A DNA stretch of 64,000 bases, from NCBI GenBank assembly GCA_033782935.1, contig JAWQEG010001402.1, positions 335,001 through 399,000 of the forward strand, written 5' to 3'. Source of the stretch: Petrolisthes cinctipes. Lineage: Eukaryota > Arthropoda > Malacostraca > Decapoda > Porcellanidae. The first letter of the stretch is position 1; each line of letters opens with the position of its first letter. The position numbers and the translations under genes are program-made. Below the pieces are notes generated by a model, which searched no databases, had not been told where the DNA came from, and was given only the letters and a program-made list of their open reading frames with translations. Shown piece after piece: positions 1 to 39,200 of this stretch.

Positions 1-342
1 TGCATCAAACTCACAAGGAATTACACTGGGTTTATTAGGTGCTTGACGTGCTTAAAAAATATATTGTACTACCTGGCAACTACATAAAATATATTGTGCT
101 ACCTGGCAACTATACACATGAAGATGCCCCATACTGCCTAAGGCCAAAAAGGTCACAGCTATAAAGAAACTCCTGTTACTCGGCTTACTCCACAGCCTCA
201 GTGTTAAGAACTGTGTTGTCGAGTGTGGGTACATGGGTGGTGCTCGTGTCATATATGGTGGGAAAGGGAAATTCAGACGTATGAGTGGGACCATTGAAAA
301 AATAACGTTGAAAAGGATATATAATAATATTGAAAGAAGACG

Positions 343-445
343 TGGGGAGAGAGAGAGAGAATGCATAGATGAGGCAACGAGAGAAGGAAAGAAGAGAGAG
401 AGCGAGAGAATGGACAGAGAACACAAAGAGATGGAAAGTAAATGC

Positions 446-478
<33 letters not shown>
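343..478. repeat. (GA)n-rich simple repeat
   Basis: This is a purine-rich stretch dominated by GAGAGA with interruptions, ending in a pure GA run at about 452-478. It reads open on both strands only because it is low complexity. I see no gene in 1-560. Confidence 0.9.
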
Positions 479-559
479 TTACTGTGATACAAGACAAGAG
501 ATCGAGATCCATAGTATTAAATATTGTATAAATACAAGACAAGAGTTCGATTGGATTAC

Positions 560-835
560 AAGGGGAGATTATCTTGTTGGTAAATTGGGAGGCCACTGAT
601 TCATCCTAACTATACCAGAAAACATGCACTCTCAGTGGTACTAATAGGGGATCTGTTTCGTGGCATATAGTTTGGAGTCTCTAGCACCTGACTGACCGAA
701 TAATTGAGACACACACACACACACACACACATCCTGCTCTCTACTTGTCAAGATCGCTTTCCTGGCATACTTTGGGGGAATCAAGGCGCTCCAGTGTACA
801 GTTGCAGACATATGAAACAGACACACCTGAATCCC
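560..835. mobile_element. Foldback MITE remnants (TTAA/'gattcctcc' type) with (CA)n
   Basis: The stretch 562-690 matches one arm of the foldback family seen intact at 27275-27537 and 45140-45305 (sequence around 'ggggagattatcttgttggt'). Positions 750-800 match the 'ggaatcaaggc.ctcca' arm of the sister family. A (CA)n tract lies at about 711-731 between them. Confidence 0.55.
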
Positions 836-1029
836 TCACTGAGCATATTGGGTGTGTAGAGGCGACGCGTCCTATTCTATGTTTGATAAGGGACCAGTTA
901 GAAGTGTGTCAGTGTCATGTGTCCGCAACTGTACCAATAGTGTATTATTACCCACTTATGTTTCCAAGCCACCAACCAATAAATACTATTAGTGGATGAT
1001 GGGTTATTACAATTTATTATATATGTAGT
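836..1029. other. Unannotated AT-rich DNA
   Basis: I see no gene, RNA or recognisable repeat between the MITE remnant and the minisatellite that follows. Confidence 0.6.
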
Positions 1030-1310
1030 GTTCATAGATGTTTTTCAAGATGTTTTGTGTGTGAGTAACAGTACATTAGATATTCTGTGTGTTCTTATTT
1101 GGTCATAGTTTTGTGTGTGGGTAAACTACGTAGATGTTGTGTGCGTTCGTAAATTGGTTATAAGTTTTGTGTGTGGGTAACAGTACATTAGATATTCTGT
1201 GTGTTTGTATTTGGTTATAGTTTTATGTGTGGGTAACAGCAAGTACATACATTAGATGTTCTATGTGTTTATAATATTGGTCAGTCAGCAGGTTTATGTG
1301 TGTGTGTGAT
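1030..1310. repeat. TG-rich minisatellite
   Basis: There are about four degenerate copies of a unit of roughly 55-65 bp containing 'gtgtgtgggtaacagtac' followed by 'attagatattctgtgtg'. The copies differ by substitutions and small indels. Confidence 0.8.
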
Positions 1311-1526
1311 ATATGTAAACACTTATCATCTAATAATTTCAGAAAGAAGCATAATAGACTTGATATATATGTAACCTCCCCAGCAGTGGTCTAACAGCAG
1401 GAAATAATTAAACAGTGCCATGGAATTCACTGTACTTTCAACATTAAACAATTAAGACTCTGTAGAAGATAGTACATTACGTCCTTAATTTATTTTTGAT
1501 AGATATGAAACTACTCCATTAAAACC

Positions 1527-1598
1527 ATGTCTGAACCAGCTCGTCGACCAGTACAGTACGCGTTTGTTGACAGTTGTTGTTGTTATGTGCTCCGTTGA
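1527..1598 (+). other. Upstream ORF copied from the sulfotransferase start
   Basis: This is a 23-codon ORF (MSEPARRPVQ...) ending in TGA at 1596. Its first ten codons and 5' flank are a diverged duplicate of the sulfotransferase start at 1643 (MPEPVRRQVR...). Both copies follow an AT-rich 'ccattaaaa'/'tattaaaaaaa' context. The two starts are 116 bp apart. If transcribed it would act as a uORF. Confidence 0.6.
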
Positions 1599-1642
1599 TA
1601 AGTGGAAAAGTTCAATATAAATATACACCTATTAAAAAAATT

Positions 1643-17676
<16,034 letters not shown>

Positions 17677-17684
17677 ACAGTATA

Positions 17685-17884
17685 CAGTAGACCCTCAATA
17701 TAAGATTATTAAATTTATCATTATATCCTTTTAACACAGGCTCAGTAAAGCACACATTGATTTGTATGATAATGAATAACAGAAGCCTGGGAAAACATTT
17801 GGTGGTCTTCAATGAGGGACTGAGTGTAAAATGAAGTGTGTGGTGGATACAAGGACTTATTCATTGTATATCCAGGCTCTACTG
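17685..17884. mobile_element. Mariner-like MITE in the sulfotransferase 3' UTR
   Basis: Terminal repeats begin CAGTAGACCCTCAATATAAG and end with the inverse 'agg.tctactg'. TA lies on both sides (17683-17684, 17885-17886). It starts 8 bp after the stop codon, so it must lie in the 3' UTR unless transcripts end almost at once. Confidence 0.85.
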
Positions 17885-18107
17885 TACTAGTTTAAACAGG
17901 TTATATAAAGGTCAGATAACAATTTCTTCCAGAATTTATATATTTATTTCTTCTATTACAAGGGAACCCTATATTTTGACACTCCTGTGTATTCTTCATT
18001 TACTGACTACCACCGTACATGAAAAACCAATAAAATTAACATTGAATATCAGAGCTCTATTCAACTCCAGTTAATACAAAGAAGACAGCAAACTATCTTT
18101 ATCGCAC

Positions 18108-30872
<12,765 letters not shown>

Positions 30873-30997
30873 TGTGTCCTATTTTATTGATTATTAAACA
30901 CTGTACTATAACAAACTATTCAATAAAGCTCAATTATCAGCAAATTCGTCCAGTGAAGAATATTAAACGGTCTTATTTCCCTCCGTGGCTTGGCAGA
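30873..30997. promoter_or_regulatory. Candidate bidirectional promoter of PSMC2
   Basis: A 125-bp interval between the PSMC2 start codon (minus strand) and a plus-strand ATG at 30998. No TATA box placed convincingly and no GC-rich core, so this is inferred from gene layout only. Confidence 0.35.
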
Positions 30998-31057
30998 ATG
31001 ACTCGAGTGTTTTCAGTCAGTTTCACTTTGTTGTTGATGTTGATGCCAAGTTTGGAG
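30998..31057 (+). CDS. Possible first exon encoding a signal peptide
   Basis: Twenty codons, MTRVFSVSFTLLLMLMPSLE, a good signal-peptide shape (basic start, hydrophobic core, Pro-Ser-Leu end). They are followed directly by a possible donor (GAG|GTATAG). I could not find a following exon with confidence. It could equally be chance or a 5' UTR exon. Confidence 0.3.
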
Positions 31058-31715
31058 GTATAGCCTTTTCAACGGCACATATTCCTACTTACATGCACGT
31101 TATTTACATTTGATTTGGTTTTATGTTTGAGTTGTTTATTACATACATTTGATATGATTTGAGAGGTTTATTGTTGTAAAGACGTACTGTACAACAAAGG
31201 AGAAGGCAGCATGCTGACTAACCTCCCAGAGACAACATTATAAGCTTGTATAAAAAAGTATTAAGGTTATTCTTCTTAGTTTATATGACTGTAATTGTCA
31301 GAATAATTAATTTATTATAATTTATATAGATCGATTTCTATACTCTACTAATTTAATTACTGACATTTTCTCTGTTTAGTCCAATAGTATTTTGAAAAAC
31401 TGAAATTGTATAACTCGATCCTTCTCGATTGCTATAAATATTATAGGTAAGGGGTCTTTTCTTTTTAGAACTTGTGTCATCCCTACTTAATGTACATTTT
31501 TCACAAACTAGGGTTCCTACTATTTCGCTTTTATATTTTTCAAAGCATTACTGTAAAGCTGGGATTATAACCTTCTTTCTGAACCACAGTTCAATTAGGA
31601 CATTTTATCTATTATTTATATGAGTGTTTGTCCGGCACACTTCCTGTTTCCAGATAAAGGTTTTCCACATTAATATATTACTTATATACCTGCCACTTCT
31701 TCCTTCCACTGTGTA
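31058..31715. other. AT-rich DNA, no gene seen
   Basis: No repeat family of this window is recognisable here apart from T-rich runs. Confidence 0.5.
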
Positions 31716-31994
31716 ATATATGTCCTGTGCTCAACTTTTGCAAAAGTCGATGTTGTCACCTGGCTGTCGACACGCATCTTCAACTTCACCTGTGCTACCT
31801 GTGCGGGCGCGCGCTTCCTCACCTGGCAGCTCATCCGTGGCCGCGACGCCTCTGTTGTCCACTCTGTGCCTCTGGCTCCTGCTCTCGTCCTGGAAGGTTC
31901 ACTCTCCGTGCCTAAATGCTACCTGCCCACACCAAGACACCATGTGCATCTCTACACCAGCTGCCTCGCTCTCTACACGACGCTCCCACAGCAG
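31716..31994 (+). other. GC-rich island with an ATG-less open frame
   Basis: The open frame of about 92 codons ends in TGA at 31992-31994 and includes FAKVDVVTWLSTRIFNFTC and ARFLTWQLIRGRDASVV. It is much richer in GC than its flanks. No family recognised. It could be an exon, a retroelement piece or a GC island. Confidence 0.35.
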
Positions 31995-32711
31995 GCAGGC
32001 TGACTAACTACAAGGTGCTTGCTACACATACAACTGTACTTACCATGTATACGAGTTTGTTCACCCTGGTAGTAACACTCTCCCAAGTGTTTACAAGCTA
32101 CTATATACAAACCCTTTCCATAAGAAGTTTAACAAGACGACCCAAAGTTCATCTGGCAAGTAGAGGTCCATCCATACAAGTGTAAACAGTATAATGGGTA
32201 ATCCAGCTGAGAGTTGAACCTATACACTCCGAGGAGAACAGCTTATAACAGAGGTGTATACATATAAAATGTTTATGCCCTTTAATTGGTGACGGGTGTA
32301 CAGATTTTTATCTATATATAAAGTTCAGACAGACAGTGTGGAATGCTGGCAGATACTACAGGCAGTACATATACTGTAGGCTACATATAATACATATGGG
32401 TGAAAAGTACAGTACATGCAAATATACATATTATACCGTCACCTCGCCTCAAACACCCTTTTACACAATGACACCAATACTTATGAATATACTTCACTGT
32501 CTTATTTGGATATCGTTGAGCCCGTTATAGCTATATTGAATAAGGCAGATCGAGGCACCACCACTTTTTACAATCCTCCTCCTGTGTCTTATTTTGTCAT
32601 TCTTTCTCTCTGTGTACAGCACTGAAGAGGGACACAATAGGCACAGAAACTAATAATAATAGGTAATAAACTATCCGGTCTGCAGTGTAGCTTTTTATTT
32701 ACCATTGGCCT
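31995..32711. other. Intergenic DNA, no gene seen
   Basis: Mixed AT-rich sequence without a supported feature. Confidence 0.45.
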
Positions 32712-33188
32712 AACAGACTCCAGAATACACGGTACAGTTTATTGGTAATACAAGGAAATGCAGTACATGTAGGTATAAGGAAGGCCAGCCTGTTGTGGAG
32801 TTTGTAGAGCAGGAACACCACGTATGATCGAAGCGGGAACACGTGAGTATGCAGGTGTATGATGACGGTGAGAGCAGGGCTGGTCCTTCTTGTACTGTGT
32901 AGCTATATAGCAGGATAGTCTCTCGTCTGGGCGTAGCGTGCCCCTTTTATTCAGGTGTCTACGAGCCCCGGATGTAGCGTCGTCACATGACCCCGCGTGT
33001 CCAAAGGTGTGCTGCACCCAGATGAATCATACCTTGGACAAGGAAAGGAGGCTGGCGCCGGAGTCCCAAGAGGGGATTAAGCTGCTACAGGGGAAGGGAT
33101 TAGCGTATCCGCCAGACTGTGGGATGGCTGAGGCCGGGGAGTGCACAAAGGAATAAGGAGTGGTGCACAAGCACATGGCGCCACTACA
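32712..33188 (-). mobile_element. Solo LTR (copy 3, reversed, diverged)
   Basis: On the minus strand it begins TGTAGTGGCGCC at 33188. It contains 'atcccacagtctggcggata' matching copy 1 and ends near 'gtattctggagtctgtta' after 'aataaactgtaccgtg'. GGCC lies just outside both ends, a possible 4-bp duplication. Confidence 0.65.
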
Positions 33189-33830
33189 GGCCCATTGGCT
33201 GGTTCTGCCTAGATTGAAAGGTCTGTCTAGCATTCTCGCTGTGTGGACTCAGGAGCGGAGATGGGCCGTGTTGCTTGCATGGGTGCATGCATGTTTTGGG
33301 GAAATTTAGGACTGGTTGACAGAAACAGTTAATGAAATACTGACTTTGCATGGGTGAGTGGTCTTAGCCTTGTTAACATTCGGGGCTGAGGTAGTAGGTG
33401 AGTGGTGATTATCATTGTTATTTCCTGGCACTGAACGGCTAGTAATTTAATTGTCTTTTCTCTGTTTGGTACCTTAATTATGAACGATTAGTATACGCTC
33501 TAGATCCTATAGCAAATGCAGGAACTGGTTGGTGTTAAAGTAGAAGGCTTCGGTTGCTACATGTGCTCTGGCCTTTGTTGAAGCTGGAAGTAATGGATTG
33601 TTTGACAAAGACACACATACTGTACACTATAGATCGAGTCATCATCGTTCCGGTACCAATAGCCTAACTATAACCACGGTCGAGAAGTGAAACCGAAGTT
33701 GGAGTTGGCATACACTCGGATACCATAGTCTCTAGCCCGAGATCTATTATACTAAATACATCAGTCATATGACACTAAAAATAACTTCTATCACGACTTA
33801 TAAAACTTAACATAGAAATTGTGATAGATC
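33189..33830. other. Intergenic DNA, little structure
   Basis: The only match noted is 33707-33748, which resembles one arm end of the foldback element at 35089-35210 ('taccatagtctctagccc'). Confidence 0.4.
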
Positions 33831-34183
33831 TGACTTTCTTCCTTGTGTGTGTGTGTTTGCTCTCTGTTCTTCCTCACCTCTCTCTCTCTTTGTGCGTGTG
33901 TGGTTTCCCTCCCTCCATCCCCATCTTCTCTCTCACACCAGCCCACACTCTGAAGAAGCTGACAAAATACGAAGATCTAAAGAATGACCTACGAAGAACA
34001 TTAAAGAACATCGAGATTATTCCAGTTGTGGTAGGAGCGACAGGCCTGATAAAAACCAACCTAAAGAACTACCTAGAATCCATCCCAGGCTGCCCAAGTC
34101 TACGTGAAGTGCAACTTGGTGCAATAAAAGGAACAGTCGGCATTTTGAAGAGAGCCCTTGGATACTCTGCGATCAACGGTTAG
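33831..34183 (+). mobile_element. Non-LTR retroelement C-terminal ORF fragment
   Basis: From about 33943 the frame encodes LKKLTKYEDLKNDLRRTLKN, then IIPVVVGATGLIKTNLKNYL, ending with GTVGILKRALGYSAING and a stop at 34181. This 'PVVVGA(T/L)G' segment is a familiar C-terminal signature of invertebrate non-LTR ORF2 proteins. The upstream part is pyrimidine-rich low complexity and is probably not coding. Confidence 0.6.
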
Positions 34184-34670
34184 GATGCAACTATAGACCC
34201 CTGGTTGGGGTCCATTGCTCCAAGATAACCTGAGAATAAGACAATAAAAAAAAATCTGCCATCACTGCGAGAAATGCGAAAATGAATGTCTGTGTCTGTC
34301 CACCTTCTCTTGCAGCCAATGATAAAATGAAGGAACCGATGTTCCTTCTCATTTATATGCTTGCATCAACAAAGAAAGGGTGCTCCCAGATCATGGTGCA
34401 TTATGTCCTAAAGGCAAAACACCACCCACCTTGACCTGACGCTAAGCATAGGCCTACACCTGACTTAGCATCTGTCAGTTCAGGTTGTCCACTCATACAT
34501 TCATTGAGGCATACACCTCGATCCCTGTAGGATATACATTCCCACCTTCTTTTTGTTATCAATCATATAAAGCCCTACTTACGGTATACAAGAGTCAAAC
34601 CATGTTACACATATCTTCATGCGATATTTCAATAAAAAATATACCGCATACCTTATATTTATACTATTGA
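34184..34670. other. Intergenic DNA downstream of the retroelement fragment
   Basis: Possibly the element's 3' UTR at first. Nothing else is supported. Confidence 0.4.
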
Positions 34671-35088
34671 TACAGTAAGGAAGCTCCTTATGCATCTACC
34701 CGGGTGAACAGACTCTAGAATACACGGTACAGTTTATTTGGTAACATACAAAGGTGCAGTACATATGGTATGGGGGAAGGCCAGCCTGCCAATGTTGCGT
34801 TGTGGAGAGTCGGTAGTTACAGTGTCACTTGTGTAGTAGTGTAGGGCAGGGGAACAGCGTGTGGACGTAGTGCGAACACGTGGACTTCAGGTGTGTGACG
34901 ATGGCAGGTACAGTTGGTCCTTCCTCCTTAGTAGCTCGCTGGAATCTCTCTCTCACAAGCGCCAACTTGCTCTTTTATATCCTTTCTCTAGGTTCCCTTA
35001 TGTAGCATCAATCACGTGATCACGCCATCCCCTGACCTGCTGCACCCACCTTAGTTCATACCTGGAGGAAGCGGAAGGCTGGTGGCTG
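34671..35088 (-). mobile_element. Solo LTR fragment (copy 2, reversed)
   Basis: Close to copy 1 at 2885-3280, including the TATA box (minus strand 'ggatataaaag') and 'ccaaataaactgtaccgtg'. The U3 start is missing, replaced by a foldback element. Confidence 0.75.
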
Positions 35089-35210
35089 GACGACAGCCCT
35101 CCCAAAGCCTCCATTGGTTCGTTTGGGTGGGCTGTCGTCCAGAAACCGCCTGCTTCAGATCTGGGGCTTCGACTCAGGTGGGCTAGAGACTATGATACCC
35201 AAGTGTATAG
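35089..35210. mobile_element. Foldback MITE family F
   Basis: Short palindrome around 'tggacgacagccc' and 'gggctgtcgtcca'. The right arm continues 'accgcctgcttcagatctgg'. A fuller copy lies at 44160-44372. Confidence 0.75.
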
Positions 35211-36252
35211 ACGCCCACGATGGGCCTCATGGCTTCTATAGCTGATTCCTCCTGACTATGCCACGAAACAAGCTCCTTTAATGGAGGTGGTGTTTCGTGG
35301 CAATTTTTGAAGGACTCGCACCTCCAGTTTGTTTACTGCATGCATCACAGGGGTCCTGAATTAAGGGGCTTCCAAGGTAGACTAGATGATGTATTGTCGG
35401 ATAATTGTCCTTTGGTATAATAGTACCTATTTATTATAGTGGAACCAACAGCACCTGGTATAATTATAAGTGTCTCATGAATAACTATATATACTGTGTT
35501 TGTAATGTATAGTCCTGCCTATAAATACAATAGTTAATTTGTGAAAAAAAAAATCGCCCACAATCTAATCGTATATATAATTTTTATTCCTTTATTGTTA
35601 TTCCTGCCAGAACTACAGTATATTTCACACAAGTCAGCATCCACTTTACAACAATAAACTTTTTCAATTAAATTTATAAGAGCACCTGAAATGCAATATA
35701 CACAGTTATACTCTGTAGTAGCCTATTCATTGTTGCATAACTCCCAGGTATAAACTTTTCCATTCAATTCAGGTCATAGATCATATCACAAGTAAATGGA
35801 GATGTGTGTTTGATAGGTTCATACCACACAGTGATATTATTGGTAGTGAATGAGGACCACCAGTCTAGTTATGATACAGGTCCAAGCGATGATGTCATGC
35901 TCAACATGCACCCCTTTTTCTCGATATCCTTGTGGTAAAATAAACTCTATTAAATATATTTTAAAGTACGTATATTATAAGGAGAGTCATTATATAATTT
36001 TGTAATATTTTCGTAATGTAAATATTACTTGTGGTTGAAATGTAAAGTATGAAATGTTGGTTAGAATAATTATATATAATATTATTGGAAGGGTGGCACA
36101 TCCCCAAGTGAGGAGGTCGAAGAAACTCGTCTGCGATCTAAACATTGCATTACCTTTGTGGCCGAATAATGGCAGATGTGATATGTGAGAGTGAACATCC
36201 GTTATGGGTAGTGTGGAGACGGGTGTAATGTGGCGGTGGAGAGGAAAATAGG
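35211..36252. other. NAA30 upstream region
   Basis: Holds a small repeat at 35248-35355 shared with 20130-20240 ('ctgactatgccacgaaacaa'). The rest is AT-rich and may contain the NAA30 promoter and 5' UTR; no box placed. Confidence 0.4.
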
Positions 36253-39200
36253 ATGAGTGAGAGCCATTTAAGGAAGGTGTTGGTGGAAGACATACCATCA
36301 CTGGTAGCGTGCCACACCATAGTAGCCAACCAGTCAGCTGATCTGTTGGCCCCTGTACACAGTCACAGTGGCAGGGCTAATACTAACACCATCATTAACA
36401 CACCATACACCATCATGGAGAAGAAAAGGGTGGCTGTTGAGGTGGTGGAGAAGAGAACGGGGGTGGTGATGGGTGTTGTTGGTGATGGTGGTAACGTTAG
36501 TAGTAGTAGTTGTAGTAGTAGTAGTGGTAGTAGTGGTGGTGGTGGTGGTAGTGCATTAGCTACAGACCTCACGCATAAACTAACATTGAAAAATACTACT
36601 ACTACTACTACTATTACTCCTGGTGGTAGTAGTGGTATAGTAAATGGCATCAAAATAGGCACAACAGATGCTGAAGTACACGTCCCAGCTGTACTCAAAT
36701 GTAACAACACTACCACAAAACAACAACAACATCAACATCAACAACAACATCAGGAAGAGCAGTGTTCTGAGTCTAGTCATGATTCCACGTCTAAATCTGA
36801 TATTAATGGTACTGCTGTGTGTAATGGTCATTCTGTATCCGAGGCCACCAGCACCAGTAGTATCGCCATCTCGGATACATTCTCCATAAATTCGGAAAAG
36901 TCGTCGGATTCTTCGCACTCGTTTTCTACTGGTACGAGTGGTGGTGGTGCTCGGCCAAGGACCAACAGAAACACTTCCAGTAACAGTTCCCATGGACATA
37001 ATACCAGTACCCCTAATACCGCTAATAATAAGAGTGACAATGACCTCAGCTCGACCAGTGACAGTTTGATAACGCCCGAGATCTGTATAAGTCCGGTGCC
37101 GTCGAGTGTTGATAGTAGTGGTGGTAGTGGTATTGATCTGAGGGTAGAATACGTCAACTATGAGAATGAGTTACAAATGTCGGCCATCATGAGGTTAATT
37201 CAGAAGGACCTCTCCGAACCTTATTCCATATACACCTATAGATATTTTATACATAACTGGCCCAAGTTGTGCTTCCTGGTGAGTATATACCGTATGTCTG
37301 TGTGTGTGTTAATTTTATCCAATTGTTGTATAAGAATTTTTAACTTAACCTGACCTGATGAAACCTAACCTAACCTAATCCAATCTAACCTGATCAAACC
37401 TAACCTAACCTAATCCAGCCTAACCTAACTTAACCAATCCATTTAGTCCTGAAGTAGGACTGGGACAATCTCTGAGGTTAGGTTATACCTGATTAGGTTA
37501 AGTTAGGTCGGATCTAAGGTCATGTTCTTTCCTCACAATGATTTTCTCAAAAATAAATAGGATTCAGTATTGAAAAATAAGCATGGAAAAATATAAAAGA
37601 TTGGAAAAGTCCAGGTGGAGCTATTGTGGTAAGTTTTTATTAGGCCAAGATGCCAGAACAAGATTCAGATAAACTCAAGAATAACTTTTTGTCACTTACT
37701 ATGATGGACAAAAATATCTCACCCCCCTTCCTGACTGAGAGACTTGATTTGAGCTGGTAACACTGTTTATCTCGTCACCTCTCTCTCTCAAGTCCCGCGC
37801 AATATTTTTGTCCACGATAGTACCATACAGTATTACAATGAGAATCGGCAAACAGCAAACAAGTTCACATTATGCACAAAACCATCACAAAGGTTATATT
37901 TATCAATCTTGCATACCGGGTACTTATATAACAAAATATGTCATACCGTATATTCATCCCCTGAACAAATGGTGTTGTGATCCAGGTCAGGTCAGGTCAA
38001 GTCAAGTCAAGGCAGTATGCAAGGCGTAGTACTGGTACCATGCCATTGTCCACCACATATATTCATGCATACAATGAGAAGTTTCATTGATGTTGAATGT
38101 ACCCAAGTCATGCCTGTCTCTACCTAATTTGGAACTGACTGGCATGCATAAATAATTAAGGAGTTAGTATAGTGTTGGTGGTAAATCTGTAGCAACTAAT
38201 TCCTCCAAACTATTCCAAGCAACAGGACACCATTATATTAATTCATCTGGTCTTGTTTCCTAGTAAACTTTTTAGGAATCAAGGCACTCTAAATGTACCA
38301 AATGTTTAAAGTATTATATCCCCGTAATGACATATTCTGTTGCTGTCTAGCCTCTTGGTATTGATTGGTCCAAGGTAGTGGAGTTGGGGCACAATATGTA
38401 TAGGATAAATTCTGTTGAGTAGAGTTGTGACAGTAATAAGTGTCTGTCTGTCCCCTTTCCACATCACATCTTTCCTCTTCCGCCATTCCCTCTTCCCACT
38501 CCCTTCCTTCTCTCTCTCCTTCCCTCTTCTCTCCCCCTTCTCCCTTCTCTCTTCTTCCCTCTCCTCTCTCCCTTCCCTCTCTCTCTCCTTCCCTCTCCTC
38601 TCTCCTTCCCTCTCCTTCCCCCTCCTCTCTCCTTCCCCCTCCTCTCTCCTTCCCTCTTCTCTCTCCTTCCCTCTTCTCTCTCCTTCCCTCTTCTCTCTCC
38701 TTCCCTTTTCTCTCTCCTTCCCTCTTCTCTCTCCTTCCCTCTTCTCTCTCCTTCCCTCTTCTCTCTCCTTCCCTCTTCTCTCTCCTTCCCTCTACTCTCT
38801 CCTTCCCTTTTCTCTCTCCTTCCCTTTTCTCTCTCCTTCCCTCTTCTCTCTCCTTCCCTTTTCTCTCTCCTTCCCTCTTCTCTCTCCTTCCCTCTTCTCT
38901 CTCCTTCCCTCTTCTCTCTCCTTCCCTCTTCTCTCTCCTTCCCTCTTCTCTCTCCTTCCCTCTTCTCTCTCCTTCCCTCTTCTCTCTCCTTCCCTCTTCT
39001 CTCTCCTCTCTCCTTCCCTCTCCTCTCTCCTCTCTCTCCTTCCCTCTTCTCTCTCCTTCCCTCTCCTCTCTCCTTCCCTCTCATCTCTTCTTCCCTCTTC
39101 TCTCTCCCTCCTCTCTTCTCTCCCCCCTCCCTCTCCTCTCATTCCCACTTCATAATATCTTTTTCCTTGTAATCCTTCTCTGTCTCACCTCTTAGCTACT

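Noticed and set aside
36363..37157. Antisense open frames opposite NAA30 exon 1
   Set aside because: They mirror the low-complexity Ser/Thr/Gln codons of the real exon.
38415..39195. Long open frames on both strands (over 200 codons)
   Set aside because: They are translations of the 17-bp polypyrimidine minisatellite and have no domain content.
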